Part shown: positions 8,752 through 18,726 of the stretch, piece by piece
Position numbering within the stretch: position 1 is the stretch's first letter
How the letters are laid out: every line of letters starts with the position of its first letter
Source of the DNA: an uncultured Muribaculaceae bacterium
GTDB taxonomy: Bacteria; Bacteroidota; Bacteroidia; Bacteroidales; Muribaculaceae
Direction: 5' to 3'
Length of the DNA stretch: 64,000 nucleotides
Assembly (NCBI GenBank): GCA_947381945.1
Contig: CANCXM010000001.1
Coordinates: forward strand, 62,001-126,000
Position numbers and translations under genes: made by a program
Notes under the pieces: model-generated
Seen by the model: the letters and a program-made list of their open reading frames with translations, nothing else
Databases searched by the model: none
What the model was told of the DNA's origin: nothing

Positions 8752-9794
8752 TTCCATTCCAATTCGGGGATTGTCCATCTGCCGTCCGGTGAATAGCTCA
8801 GTTTTTCACCGTGGAGGGTGAGCGGTGATGGGATATTGTTATGGTAAAGCTGTCCTGTGCCGAGTCCTTGTGGGAGTAACGGGTTCAGTGTGGCTACCCA
8901 TTGGGCAATCGCGTTGAGGCCGATGTTTGATTCGAGTGCTGAGGTGGCCCACCATCCGCAATTCCTCTCTCCGGCCAAGGCAATCCATTCCTCCGATGCT
9001 TCGAAACCGCCTGTCAGTGTCGGTTTGAGTATGATGTAGGCCGGACGGATTGCATCGAGCATCCGGATTTTTCCTTCACGGTCGTTTATCCCTATCAGCT
9101 CTTCATCGAGGGCAATCGGAATCGGTGATTCATGGCACAGCGTGTGCATTGCCTCCCACTGACCGGCGCGTATGGGTTGCTCGATCGAGTGGATGTCGAA
9201 GCGGGCGAGTTGGTTGAGTTTGCCGATTGCTTCATCAGGGTGGAAAGCACCGTTGGCATCAAGGCGTAGCTGGATGTCGGGAGCTTCCTGTCGGATGAAC
9301 TTCAGCAATTCAAGTTCCTCGTCGAAATTTATGCCTCCGATTTTGATTTTCACACAGGAGAAACCATCGGCAAGTTTGAGGGCTATGCGTTCGCGCATAA
9401 GTTCGCGGTCACCCATCCAGACAAGGCCGTTGATGGTCAGGGCACTTTCGCCTGCTGCCCATTTTGAAGGAAAGATGATGCGTCGTCCGCCGTTTTCAAG
9501 GTCGCGCATGGCTGTTTCAAGCCCGAAGCGTATCGAGGGATAGTCCGCGAGAAGAGCCGTATTTGCCGCATAGCGGTTAATGTCGCGACACACCTCAGAC
9601 AGTTTTTCCTCATAGTCGGGACGGTCATCGCAGCTGAGTCCGCGGAAAAGCCCTGCTTCCCCGAGGCCGAAGGTGTCTTCGGCCCCGGAGTTGCAGAGTT
9701 TGATGAAGTATGTGTCTTTCTGCCGCATCCGTTCGCGCGATGTTATGGCCGTGAAGCGGAAGTCGAGCAGATATTTACACCATGTTGCTTTCAA
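8748..9794 (-). CDS. menC: o-Succinylbenzoate synthase
   Basis: Enolase-superfamily dehydratase that converts SHCHC to o-succinylbenzoate. The catalytic set is visible in order: KIK (Lys149/Lys151), metal ligands in RLDAN (Asp179), SIEQP (Glu205) and ALDE (Asp230), and the distal lysine in ILKPTLTGG (Lys257). At 348 residues it is of normal length. It lies between menB (18-base gap) and menE (4-base overlap), so the three genes are co-transcribed in pathway-related order. No other men gene (menF, menD, menH, menA) is in this window. Confidence 0.92.
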   Translation of the reverse strand: MKATWCKYLLDFRFTAITSRERMRQKDTYFIKLCNSGAEDTFGLGEAGLFRGLSCDDRPDYEEKLSEVCRDINRYAANTALLADYPSIRFGLETAMRDLENGGRRIIFPSKWAAGESALTINGLVWMGDRELMRERIALKLADGFSCVKIKIGGINFDEELELLKFIRQEAPDIQLRLDANGAFHPDEAIGKLNQLARFDIHSIEQPIRAGQWEAMHTLCHESPIPIALDEELIGINDREGKIRMLDAIRPAYIILKPTLTGGFEASEEWIALAGERNCGWWATSALESNIGLNAIAQWVATLNPLLPQGLGTGQLYHNNIPSPLTLHGEKLSYSPDGRWTIPELEWK

Positions 9795-9812
9795 TGTTGT
9801 AGTATGGATTTG

Positions 9813-10634
9813 TTAGCCGGGGAATTTGGGGAACTGGTCGAAGTCGGGAGTGCGTTTTTCAAGGAACGCGTTTTTGCCTTCTTGCGCTTCAGCCATGAGA
9901 TAGTACATGAGGGTGGCGTCGCCGGCAAATTCCATCAGACCGCGCTGTCCGTCGAGTTCGGCATTGAGCGCGCGCTTTATCATGCGGATGGCCATCGGTG
10001 AACGGCTGAGGATTGTCTCGCACCATTCGACGGTTTCGTCTTCGAGACGGTCAAAGGGGACAACCTTGTTAATCATGCCCATGCGTTCAGCCTCCTCGGC
10101 GGTGTACTGACGGCAGAGGAACCATATCTCACGCGCTTTCTTCTGACCTACGCAACGGGCAAGGTAGCTTGAACCGAATCCGGCGTCGAAACTGCCGACC
10201 TTAGGACCGGTCTGACCGAAGCGGGCATTGTCGGAGGCAATCGAGAGGTCGCAGACAACGTTGAGGACATTGCCGCCGCCGATTGCATAGCCGTTGACCA
10301 TTGCGATGACGGGTTTGGGGATGGAACGGATTGCTTTGTGGAGGTCGAGGACGTTGAGACGGGGTACACCTTGCTCGTCGATGTAGCCTCCGATGCCTTT
10401 CACATTCTGGTCGCCACCCGAACAGAAAGCTTTGTCACCTGCACCGGTGAGGATGATGACACCGATGTCGGACGCGTCGCGGCAGTAGGCCATCGCGTCG
10501 AGCATTTCCTTGTTGGTCTGCGGACGGAAAGCGTTGTAGACGCGCGGACGGTTTATAGTGATTTTGGCTATACGGCCATATTGCTCGAAGAGTATGTCCT
10601 CATACTTCTTGATAGGTTTCCATTCTCGTTTCAT
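9813..10634 (-). CDS. menB: 1,4-Dihydroxy-2-naphthoyl-CoA synthase
   Basis: Crotonase-fold enzyme that closes the second ring of the naphthoquinone, turning o-succinylbenzoyl-CoA into dihydroxynaphthoyl-CoA. At 273 residues it has the standard MenB length. The oxyanion-hole and CoA-binding regions [11 protein letters not shown] and [10 protein letters not shown], plus the active-site loop [14 protein letters not shown], mark it as MenB rather than a general enoyl-CoA hydratase. It is the first gene of menB-menC-menE. Upstream, where menF and menD often lie in Bacteroidales, there is instead a toxin-antitoxin pair on the same strand. Confidence 0.95.
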   Translation of the reverse strand: MKREWKPIKKYEDILFEQYGRIAKITINRPRVYNAFRPQTNKEMLDAMAYCRDASDIGVIILTGAGDKAFCSGGDQNVKGIGGYIDEQGVPRLNVLDLHKAIRSIPKPVIAMVNGYAIGGGNVLNVVCDLSIASDNARFGQTGPKVGSFDAGFGSSYLARCVGQKKAREIWFLCRQYTAEEAERMGMINKVVPFDRLEDETVEWCETILSRSPMAIRMIKRALNAELDGQRGLMEFAGDATLMYYLMAEAQEGKNAFLEKRTPDFDQFPKFPG

Positions 10635-10709
10635 TGTGAATCGTGATTTAGATTGATTGTTGGATGATTAGAATTCCGGGAAAATTGTACAGTTGTGAAA
10701 CTATCCGTT

Positions 10710-11021
10710 TCAGCAAAGAGAAAGTGATACACCTCCGAATGAGAAAGAGGCGGGAACACCCATGGCTTTGAATGCTCTTACGATAGTTCCGACCGTAAGA
10801 TTATGGCCATTTTCAATTCTCGATACCTGAGCTCTCTGCACACCCATAAGTTCACCGAGCTGTTCTTGCGTAAGGTTTTTCTCTTTTCTCGCTTGCTTGA
10901 TGGCTTCGCCTATGAGATAGGTTTGCAATTCAGCTTCCAAAGCATCGCGACGTGGAGTGCCCTTTTCACCGACAACACGGTTAAGCATTTCCTCGTGGGT
11001 ATAAAGTTTCATTTTAGCCAT
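10710..11021 (-). CDS. higA: XRE-family antitoxin of a HigBA-type pair
   Basis: A 103-residue protein with a Cro/C1 helix-turn-helix at about residues 37-92 (LTQEQLGELMGVQRAQVSRIE), preceded by a charged N-terminal helix. It follows the toxin gene by only 4 bases, and the toxin-first order is characteristic of HigB-HigA modules. The antitoxin would bind and neutralise the toxin and repress the shared promoter. Function is inferred from family and arrangement. Confidence 0.85.
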   Translation of the reverse strand: MAKMKLYTHEEMLNRVVGEKGTPRRDALEAELQTYLIGEAIKQARKEKNLTQEQLGELMGVQRAQVSRIENGHNLTVGTIVRAFKAMGVPASFSFGGVSLSLC

Positions 11022-11025
11022 ATTC

Positions 11026-11367
11026 CTAATTGCTTTTATTCCTATAATATTCTTTCCTTAGATATTCCGCACGGTCAATTTCTTTTTCCGGCGTTTTCTG
11101 GGTTTTCTTGATGAATCCGTGTGTGGCTATCACAAGATTACCCGTTTCATTGTCCCAAAAAGCTAAAAGCCGGTAAGTGGTTCCCTGATATCTGGTCCTG
11201 AACTCCCAAATTTCATCATTAAGTTTTTTGAAGAGTTCATTGTCCATGAAATAGCGGCTTTTGGAAATGTTGTAGGCAATCTTATCCTGAACCTTTTCTG
11301 GTAAAGATTCAAGAAATTCAATTGCCTGTTCCATATAGGTAACTTCAAACCTTGCTTTTAGCTCCAT
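11026..11367 (-). CDS. higB: HigB-like toxin (RelE/ParE superfamily, Gp49/DUF891 type)
   Basis: A 113-residue protein with the phage-derived Gp49-like (DUF891) pattern: an N-terminal helix pair (AIEFLESLPEKVQDKIAYNI), the core strand segment EIWEFRTRYQGTTYRLLAFW, and the ending VIATHGFIKKTQKTPEKEIDRAE. These proteins are RelE-fold toxins, and many cut mRNA on the ribosome. The gene precedes its antitoxin by 4 bases. A possible minus-strand -7 box (TATCTTTG, 11394-11387) lies 20 bases upstream of the start. The module sits between menB and serB and looks more A+T-rich than both, which fits a mobile origin. Confidence 0.85.
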   Translation of the reverse strand: MELKARFEVTYMEQAIEFLESLPEKVQDKIAYNISKSRYFMDNELFKKLNDEIWEFRTRYQGTTYRLLAFWDNETGNLVIATHGFIKKTQKTPEKEIDRAEYLRKEYYRNKSN

Positions 11368-11468
11368 TTTGGGGATATTTTACATGCAAAGATAGTAAGA
11401 ATGTTACATATATAGAAACAATATGGAGTATATTTTGGTTTGTGGATTGCCGTTTCTTCAGAAATCCA

Positions 11469-11476
11469 TATCTTTG
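11469..11476 (+). promoter_or_regulatory. -7 box of serB
   Basis: TATCTTTG matches the Bacteroidetes -7 consensus. The nearest TTTG (11439-11442) is 26 bases upstream, too far for a classical -33. Transcription would start near 11483, about 63 bases before the preferred ATG at 11546. Confidence 0.5.
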
Positions 11477-11545
11477 CATAGATAATAATGCTTATACAAT
11501 TCTCAAACAACGTTGGTCACACCCTCTAAACATTCTTATTGCCTT

Positions 11546-12775
11546 ATGGAAAAAGCCCAGCTCGAACTCATACTCATCAATATCTCTGGTCATGATCATC
11601 CCGGTGTCACCTCGGCATTGTCCGAAATACTTGCGAAGTATCATGCCGGTATCCTCGACATCGGTCAGGCAGACATTCACCATACACTTTCGCTCGGCAT
11701 ACTCATCCGCACCGATTCTTCCGTTTCGGGCAACATCATGAAGGAACTGCTTTTCAAAGCGACGGAGCTGAATGTCAACATCCGTTTCTCGCCCGTAAGT
11801 ATTGAGGAATATGAGAAGTGGGTAGGGATGCAGGGTAAGGACCGATGGATAATCACAATACTTGGCCGTCGGTTGACCGCGCGTCAGATTGCGAACGTCA
11901 CGGCAGAAATCTCCGCGCAGGGGATGAACATTGATTCCATCCAGCGTTTGACCGGCCGAATGCCGCTCGGCGAGGAGGAGCAACCTCTGTCGAAATCATG
12001 TGTGGAGTTCTCGGTCCGCGGAGTTCCGAGGGATGTGTCTGCAATGCAGGAGCGCTTCATGCAGCTTTCGCAGGAGGAGGAATTTGACATTTCCGTTCAG
12101 GAGGACACTCTTTTCCGCCGTTGCCGCCGACTGATATGCTTCGACATGGACTCGACTTTGATTGAAACAGAGGTGATTGATGAACTTGCCATGCGGGCAG
12201 GTGTCGGTGATCAGGTCAAAGCCATCACCGAGCGCGCCATGAGGGGCGAGATTGATTTCTGCGAGAGTTTCAAGGAGCGTGTGGCCTTGCTGAAAGGTCT
12301 TGACGAAAGTGTCATGAAAGAGATTGCCGAGAATCTTCCAATCACTGAAGGTCTCGACAGAATGATGCAGGTGCTCAAGCGTGTGGGCTACAAGACTGCT
12401 ATCCTTTCAGGCGGTTTCACATATTTCGGTAACTATCTGAAACAGAAATACGGGTTTGACTATGTCTATGCCAACGAACTTGAAATCGTCGACGGGAAAC
12501 TCACCGGACGTTATCTCGGTGAGATTGTTGACGGTCGCCGCAAGGCGGAACTGTTGCGCCTAATCGCACAGGTGGAGAATGTGAACATCGCTCAGACCAT
12601 TGCGGTCGGTGATGGAGCTAACGACCTTCCGATGCTATCCACCGCAGGCCTCGGAATCGCTTTCCACGCCAAACCGAAGGTCAAGGCCACGGCTGAACAG
12701 TCAATCTCTACAATCGGTCTCGACGGAGTGCTCTACTTCCTCGGTTTCAAGGACTCGTTCATCTCTGAGAAGTAG
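11546..12775 (+). CDS. serB: Phosphoserine phosphatase with N-terminal ACT domains
   Basis: Last enzyme of serine synthesis, removing phosphate from 3-phosphoserine. The 409-residue protein has two N-terminal ACT-like regulatory domains (about residues 1-180) followed by a HAD phosphatase. The nucleophile motif is DMDSTLIE (about residue 200), the second is ILSGGF, and the metal-binding motif is GDGANDLPML. The start at 11546 begins MEKAQLELILINISGHDHPG, where the first ACT strand starts. An ATG at 11513 would add 11 unlikely residues. ACT domains suggest feedback control by serine, which is inferred from family. A strong terminator follows. Confidence 0.93.
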   Translation: MEKAQLELILINISGHDHPGVTSALSEILAKYHAGILDIGQADIHHTLSLGILIRTDSSVSGNIMKELLFKATELNVNIRFSPVSIEEYEKWVGMQGKDRWIITILGRRLTARQIANVTAEISAQGMNIDSIQRLTGRMPLGEEEQPLSKSCVEFSVRGVPRDVSAMQERFMQLSQEEEFDISVQEDTLFRRCRRLICFDMDSTLIETEVIDELAMRAGVGDQVKAITERAMRGEIDFCESFKERVALLKGLDESVMKEIAENLPITEGLDRMMQVLKRVGYKTAILSGGFTYFGNYLKQKYGFDYVYANELEIVDGKLTGRYLGEIVDGRRKAELLRLIAQVENVNIAQTIAVGDGANDLPMLSTAGLGIAFHAKPKVKATAEQSISTIGLDGVLYFLGFKDSFISEK

Positions 12776-12810
12776 AAAGAATCGTCAGAGCGTATAGGGC
12801 CGTAATCCCA

Positions 12811-12872
12811 TACAGCAAACCCCTTCCGGTCTCAGCCTTTTACATAGCTGATTCTGGAAGGGGTTTGCTGTA
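12811..12872. terminator. Bidirectional terminator between serB and the alpha-2-macroglobulin gene
   Basis: Perfect 17-base arms (12811-12827 and 12856-12872) around a 28-base loop, placed between convergent genes. Confidence 0.8.
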
Positions 12873-12886
12873 TGTCTGCGCCCGGT

Positions 12887-15800
12887 TTATTTGCCTACGG
12901 TCAGTTGCAGGCCGGAAGTGTGGGCGGTGAATTGGGGGGCGTATTGACTCTGGGCTGTCGCTATGCCGGAGGCAAAAGTGCCGGAGTTGTTGACCCACAT
13001 ATCGTAGGTGAGTAAATACGTTCCCTTGGGGAGATGGTCAATGAAGAGGCGGGTGGATGCATCGCGGTTTTCGCGATAGAAATAGATTCCCTCTGCAAAT
13101 ATAGGGGTTGGAAGCTGTTCCACCGGCTCGTAGCAGGCAGGGCGCTCGTCGACGATTGTGACATAGTCCATATCGCGGTCAACACGGAGAGTGAGGGTCA
13201 CTGTCACCTTGTCGCCGACTTTCATCTCGTCGGTGTAGCTGCCGTTGATTGCAAACTGCTTTTCAATTGACAGTTCCGGGCAGGCATGTGCCTTGACTGA
13301 GGTCATGGAGTCGGTGTAGAGATAGAAGAGTGCGCCCCACGAGGGAGAGTTGCTTTCGCGGGTGACTTTCATAGAGCCCTTCGACTTGCTGTCGAGAGCG
13401 AGAGGTGTGCGGAAGTATCCGGTCATTCTCTCCACGTTGTCTGGTTCAACTTTCTTACCGGCAACCGTGATTTTAGCTGTGCGCGCAGGTTCAACCCACT
13501 TTGACGAGGTTGAAAGTATCGCTGCAATAGCTGATGAAGTGGTCACAGACGTACCCCAGTCCTTGGCTTCCTTCTGAAGAATGAGCCATTGACGGATTCT
13601 GTCGATGTCCTGACAGCCGGGGTCGACGGCGGCAAATGTCTCAAGAAGCATTGCTGTCGTTCCGACTTTGCCCATTGACCAAAGGGTCATGTTGTCGAGT
13701 GACGGCCACCACATACCTTTTTCCGGAGTGTATTCCGAATATTGGCGCAGCGATTCAAGAATGGTTCCGGCCACAGCCGCATTGGAGTTGTCGGCGAGAA
13801 TCCGGGCATAGATACCCTTGTCGAATACCGATGCTGATTTCCAATCGGCAATGATGCGCTGGGTGGTGGCGGTTATGATGGCGCTGTTGGTTTTCGGGGC
13901 GCCTTTCATGTCCTTGAAGCGGTCACGGAGGTAGACATAGAGTGTGAAATCGGTCTTCGGATACTTGCGGAAGGTGGTTGCAGCTTCCGAGTCAAGCCAT
14001 CCGAGGGCAGAGCAGATCATTTTTGTCAGGTCGGCAGACTCGGGAAGGTAGCCGAGCGAACGGAGTTGACCAAAGAGGAGAAGCACATTCTCTGTAGCCC
14101 ACTTCGAAGCCTTCGTCCCATACGAATTCCACGCCCATCCGCCATTTCCGCGCACGAGTTTCTTAAGGGTCGCGATGTTGGCCTTGACGGTCGAGTTGAC
14201 GGTCTTCTCGTCGAAGAGGAGCGAGAGACGGCTCATGCGTTCACTGTCGTTTTTCGCATCGAGCATCCAAGGAGTGGATGCAAGAAGCACTTGCTTGAGA
14301 TCCTCGTTGCGTTCGAGCATTGATGTGAGGGTCCGGTCACTCTTATCGCTTGCAGCCCATTCTTTGAACGCTTCGGCGATGACGGGATTATCGCGCAGGA
14401 GACCAGAAGCAATGGCAGCCGAGAAGATTGAGGCTGCGGCTTCATTGGCAGTGGAGGCTTCGATGTCGAGAAGGCCGGGGAGGGCGGTCACGACATACCA
14501 GACCGGATTCTCGCAGAACTGGAGTGTCACGCGGGCATTGGCCGGCACTTTCGGAAGGGCCATACTGAAATCTTTCTCATCAGGAGCGATGTAGAACGGA
14601 TATGTGTCGATGACCGGACTGACAGCCGGGAGGACAGGCAACAAGGTCTGCTCTCCATCGGCAAAATGGTCGGTCGACGACTTGATGCGGTAGCCGATGA
14701 ACGGAGCATCGGTAGGAGCGGTCAGGGCTGTGGTCACGACCGCAGAGGAGCCTGCTGCGATTACGTTGTTCTCAGTATATTCACCGATGGTCTTGCCGTC
14801 GGCAGCATTGAAAATCTCAACGCGGGTCTCGATCGTCTGCTCGCTGTCGCTTCCGTTCATGACCGAGGCGTTGACGGTCACGACATCACCTGCGCGCACG
14901 AAGCGTGGGAGATTCGGCTGAACCATCACCGGCTTGTTAGCCATGACATCGGCTGAGAAAGTGGTCGACATCAGCGAATCAGTATAGGCAAGTGCCTTGA
15001 AACCCCAGGTGGTATTGGCATTGGGAACGGTAAAGGTGAACGAGAGACGACCTTCACTGTCAGTCGTGAGCATCGGTTTGAAAAATGCCAACGGCACCTC
15101 ACGGTCGCGGAAGGTGAATGGAATCTCATTTCCGGTCTCATTTCCGACGCTTCCACTCTCGGATGCAGCATCCTCTTCGGCTTCGGCCTTGGCGGCAGCT
15201 CCGGCTCCTGCATCGTAGCCTGCATTGTCGGAATCAGCCATTACGGACATTGACATGTTGGCTGCGGCGGCTTCATATACCATCACCTCCTCTTTGTGCT
15301 CTCTGACCACATTCAAATCATCAGTGCCTGCCGACATCGTAGCCGCCGATTTGGCAAGCATACGGGAGCCGCGAATGCGGATAGTGGACGGCGAGAGTGA
15401 GAGTCCGTAGGTATTGAAATCCGGTTGCATCAGTTCGACAACCGAGAGATATTTTCCGGGAAGATAGGTGGTGGAGACGCGTCCGCGTGATGTCATGTCG
15501 GACTGGTTCCATGAGTAGTAATACTTGGCCCCCTGCGAGACAGGATTGAATGTCCATGATTGAGAGGCCAGAGCATCGAGAGCCGTATTATACATGTCGA
15601 GGACCACGGCTGCCTTGCGGCCATTCTCCGATTCGTCGACTATGCGGAATGTCCATGTCTCCTCGCTGCCGGGGATGAGCCGGTTGCGGAATGATTCGGT
15701 GATGAAGCGGATGTCTTTACGGGTGACATCGCGGGTGAGAGTGACGTTGGCAGTCGCGTTACGGTAGTTTCCGGTCACTGCAATCTCCATCACGGCCTCG

Positions 15801-18622
15801 TCTGTTCCTTCGGGAAGATTGACGGGCAGATGCGACATCCCCGCAGGAGCGTCAACCCATTCGCGGGAGATGATTTTTGAATCAGTATGGACTGTCACCA
15901 GAAGATTTGTCGGGCAGTCAACGGCGTAGAGCCATTCACCCTTGCCGTCAGCTCCGACAGTGACTTTATCAGTCGGATACCAAAGAAGTGTACCCGGCAC
16001 GGGACTTGTCTTGTCGGTAGGACGGTATAGAATGGCGTTCTGACTGACAGAATCCGCCAGACCTTTATCGGTAAGAGTGAAGCGGAATTCATATTTACCT
16101 GAGGAAAGACCGGAGAGGTCAAGTCGGGCGTTTTCTGACGAAATCACACCATCGAGAACATTCACGGAATCGCGGAGGACGGCGACGTTGACAGGAAGAT
16201 TGACTGTAGAATCCTGATAGTTGACCACCTGCGCCTTCACGGCTGAGGTCGGAGCAGAAATGTCGATGTTGGCCGGAACGGATGCGCGGATGATGTAGCG
16301 CGTACCCATCGAGAACACCGTTGATGCAGTCTGTGTCTCTCCTGCGGGAGAGAGTGCCGACATTGTTGCCGAGAATATGCCGTCGGGGATGGGAGTGATT
16401 GCAAGCACATCTTTGGGAATGGTCATTTCAATCCGTCCCTCCGCATCGGTGGTCCCTTCAAGTGTGTGGAATTCCACACTCGCTCCACGGTTCCACCACC
16501 AGCGTGCGCGGGGTGATACTGACAGATTGAGCGAGAGACGTGCATCGCCGACCGGGAATCCGGCGTAGGTTTCCACTCGTCCGCGCAAGGTCACATCGCC
16601 GGTCGCCGGATAGTCCTTCTCGACAGGATCGAGAATCACCCGGAAGGTCGGGAGTTTGTAGTCCGACACCATGAAGCTGACGGGGTCATACCGGTTGTCG
16701 ATTGAGATGCAGAAGCGCCCCGACAGACAATCCTTGGGGATATTGAAAGTTGCGGCTACACGGCCAAACTCGTCGGTGGTGAGTCGGAGCGTGTCGATGG
16801 CTCTGTAGGAAGCGTCGCGCAGGATTGCAGAAACCTCCTTGGAGATTACCGGTCGATGCTCCTTACCTTTGTATTCATATATTATAGCCATCCAGTCCAC
16901 ACTGTCGCCGGGATGGTAGAGCGGTAGGGAGGCATAGCCCGAAGCGGCTTGATACCATTCCTCATCTTTCTCATTTGTTTGCGATGAATAGACCCACACA
17001 GATGGGGCGAAGCGATCGCCATCTTTTTTCATATACACGTTGCCACGGGCTGATATGTCGAGCGAGCCGTCAGCACCGGTGGTCCCGAGCGCTGTCAACG
17101 TGTTTGAATTGCGGTTTGCATCATTGATGCTGATTTGAGCACCGCTGACCGGAGCACCGGTCATGGCATCAAGTGCCCACACCATGTTTTTCTCGAATCT
17201 TGATGCTCCGAGAGCATAGCGTGTCACGCTGATTTTGTCGTACCACTTGCGGCCTTTGGGTGTCACGCCGTCGATTGTGGCTATAGCGATATAGTTGCCC
17301 GGAGCCGGGAAGGTATAGTTGACGGTCACATCCTCCGAAAATGGAACGGCACTTCCGGACTTGGCCGTCACCGGAATCACGGCCACAGCTTTCATTGAGG
17401 GTAGGCCGGTGCAGTTGTAGGACCGGTCGGTGAGAGGGGAGGAGGACACATTATATATATGTATCTTTCCGCTCTTGACGTTGGTGAGCGAGACATGCAT
17501 TTTGACTGCAACTCCGGGTGCGGCTACATCCGGATAGTCAACAACCATATCTCGCTCTTCAAGACGGAGCTTGACATTCGAGAGACCGTTTTTGCGCAGA
17601 TATGCGGGATAGGTTCTGAGATTATGGTTCACGGCTTCGTAGAGCCATTGACGGTTGTCAGCGTCGGTCGGCATTGCGAGGAGGATGTCGCCGGAATATT
17701 CCGAGGTCTTGTTTTCCTCGTAGAGCGAACGCAGAAGTTCGAACTTCCTTTCAGGAAGCGAACGCATGTCATCGTCAGTGGAGGTATAGACGTGTGATGT
17801 GATGAAATCCAGTCTTTCGATGTCGGCGTTTATGAATGGGGCCGAGCCTGATGGATGGAATTTCAGTAACGAGGCATAGATTTCAAGAATCTTTGCCACT
17901 GTCGGGTCGTATTTCGAAAATGGAAGTGTGACGTAAAGGTCATGACGGGTCAGCAGACCCCACGAGAGCAGCGACCGGACGCGTCCGTTGGACGTGAGCA
18001 GTTCAAGTGCCTGCGAGGCCACGAAATCATAGAGTGTGGGGTAATATATTGCTCCGAGGCGGTTGATGCCCAAAGCTCCTTGATTTTTCCTGCGCTCCGC
18101 ACCGAAGTCAATGACTGATGCGTAGGTCTTGACAGGGGCTGCCTTCAGTGCGTCTTCATAGAGCAGCGCGCTGTTGACGAGCGATGCGATGCGGCTGCGG
18201 AACTGCTCGCCGCTCCACTCGTTGTAGTCAGCCGGGAGTGGTGAGAGTGGGAGGTTGCGGGAGTCATATTTCCAGCGAGAGGATGAATACACGGCTGAAT
18301 ATATGTCGGCCTGCAGGGTCAGGAGCATGGCTTTCAGCAGAGGGTCGGATGATGCGGTGCAGATGCTGTCGATTTTCTCTATGACTTCAACACCGTTTGA
18401 CGCATCAATCTTCGTCTGAGCGAGATAATAGTCGAGCAATGCGCGCGTGATTGCCGGCCCGTCGGAAGCGGCGAGGGCTTTTGTGAGGGCCTTGGATGCA
18501 TCGGCGCTGACAGTCTTTGGATACGCGAAATCAGGGCGTTTGGGTGTGTTTGCGTTCATCTCTTGACCGAGAAGTATGGATATGAACGTAAACAGTAGGA
18601 TGAAAATTCTACCGGTACGCAT
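12887..18622 (-). CDS. Alpha-2-macroglobulin family protein, without a thioester motif
   Basis: A 1,911-residue secreted protein starting with a signal peptide (hydrophobic stretch RIFILLFTFISILLG). It has the layout of bacterial alpha-2-macroglobulins: an N-terminal helical region, several macroglobulin beta-sandwich domains, the A2M domain near residue 1170 (VPLAFFKPMLTTDSEG), and a C-terminal helical toroid. Where thioester-bearing homologues have CxEQ at the start of the toroid, this one reads STANEAAASIF (about residue 1390), so a covalent protease trap is unlikely. There is no lipobox cysteine. Length is usual for Bacteroidales members. It is the last gene behind an ECF sigma/anti-sigma/Spy-like set on the same strand (104-base gap). 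An envelope-protective role is inferred only. Confidence 0.88.
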   Translation of the reverse strand: MRTGRIFILLFTFISILLGQEMNANTPKRPDFAYPKTVSADASKALTKALAASDGPAITRALLDYYLAQTKIDASNGVEVIEKIDSICTASSDPLLKAMLLTLQADIYSAVYSSSRWKYDSRNLPLSPLPADYNEWSGEQFRSRIASLVNSALLYEDALKAAPVKTYASVIDFGAERRKNQGALGINRLGAIYYPTLYDFVASQALELLTSNGRVRSLLSWGLLTRHDLYVTLPFSKYDPTVAKILEIYASLLKFHPSGSAPFINADIERLDFITSHVYTSTDDDMRSLPERKFELLRSLYEENKTSEYSGDILLAMPTDADNRQWLYEAVNHNLRTYPAYLRKNGLSNVKLRLEERDMVVDYPDVAAPGVAVKMHVSLTNVKSGKIHIYNVSSSPLTDRSYNCTGLPSMKAVAVIPVTAKSGSAVPFSEDVTVNYTFPAPGNYIAIATIDGVTPKGRKWYDKISVTRYALGASRFEKNMVWALDAMTGAPVSGAQISINDANRNSNTLTALGTTGADGSLDISARGNVYMKKDGDRFAPSVWVYSSQTNEKDEEWYQAASGYASLPLYHPGDSVDWMAIIYEYKGKEHRPVISKEVSAILRDASYRAIDTLRLTTDEFGRVAATFNIPKDCLSGRFCISIDNRYDPVSFMVSDYKLPTFRVILDPVEKDYPATGDVTLRGRVETYAGFPVGDARLSLNLSVSPRARWWWNRGASVEFHTLEGTTDAEGRIEMTIPKDVLAITPIPDGIFSATMSALSPAGETQTASTVFSMGTRYIIRASVPANIDISAPTSAVKAQVVNYQDSTVNLPVNVAVLRDSVNVLDGVISSENARLDLSGLSSGKYEFRFTLTDKGLADSVSQNAILYRPTDKTSPVPGTLLWYPTDKVTVGADGKGEWLYAVDCPTNLLVTVHTDSKIISREWVDAPAGMSHLPVNLPEGTDEAVMEIAVTGNYRNATANVTLTRDVTRKDIRFITESFRNRLIPGSEETWTFRIVDESENGRKAAVVLDMYNTALDALASQSWTFNPVSQGAKYYYSWNQSDMTSRGRVSTTYLPGKYLSVVELMQPDFNTYGLSLSPSTIRIRGSRMLAKSAATMSAGTDDLNVVREHKEEVMVYEAAAANMSMSVMADSDNAGYDAGAGAAAKAEAEEDAASESGSVGNETGNEIPFTFRDREVPLAFFKPMLTTDSEGRLSFTFTVPNANTTWGFKALAYTDSLMSTTFSADVMANKPVMVQPNLPRFVRAGDVVTVNASVMNGSDSEQTIETRVEIFNAADGKTIGEYTENNVIAAGSSAVVTTALTAPTDAPFIGYRIKSSTDHFADGEQTLLPVLPAVSPVIDTYPFYIAPDEKDFSMALPKVPANARVTLQFCENPVWYVVTALPGLLDIEASTANEAAASIFSAAIASGLLRDNPVIAEAFKEWAASDKSDRTLTSMLERNEDLKQVLLASTPWMLDAKNDSERMSRLSLLFDEKTVNSTVKANIATLKKLVRGNGGWAWNSYGTKASKWATENVLLLFGQLRSLGYLPESADLTKMICSALGWLDSEAATTFRKYPKTDFTLYVYLRDRFKDMKGAPKTNSAIITATTQRIIADWKSASVFDKGIYARILADNSNAAVAGTILESLRQYSEYTPEKGMWWPSLDNMTLWSMGKVGTTAMLLETFAAVDPGCQDIDRIRQWLILQKEAKDWGTSVTTSSAIAAILSTSSKWVEPARTAKITVAGKKVEPDNVERMTGYFRTPLALDSKSKGSMKVTRESNSPSWGALFYLYTDSMTSVKAHACPELSIEKQFAINGSYTDEMKVGDKVTVTLTLRVDRDMDYVTIVDERPACYEPVEQLPTPIFAEGIYFYRENRDASTRLFIDHLPKGTYLLTYDMWVNNSGTFASGIATAQSQYAPQFTAHTSGLQLTVGK

Positions 18623-18726
18623 GGTTTATGTGGAATTTGGAAGATTTGAGAAGCGAAGACGTGAGCTGTAATGAAAACGTCCTTAAAGGGTGTGAGGTTT
18701 GCGGGGGGTACTGATATTTGTCAGGA

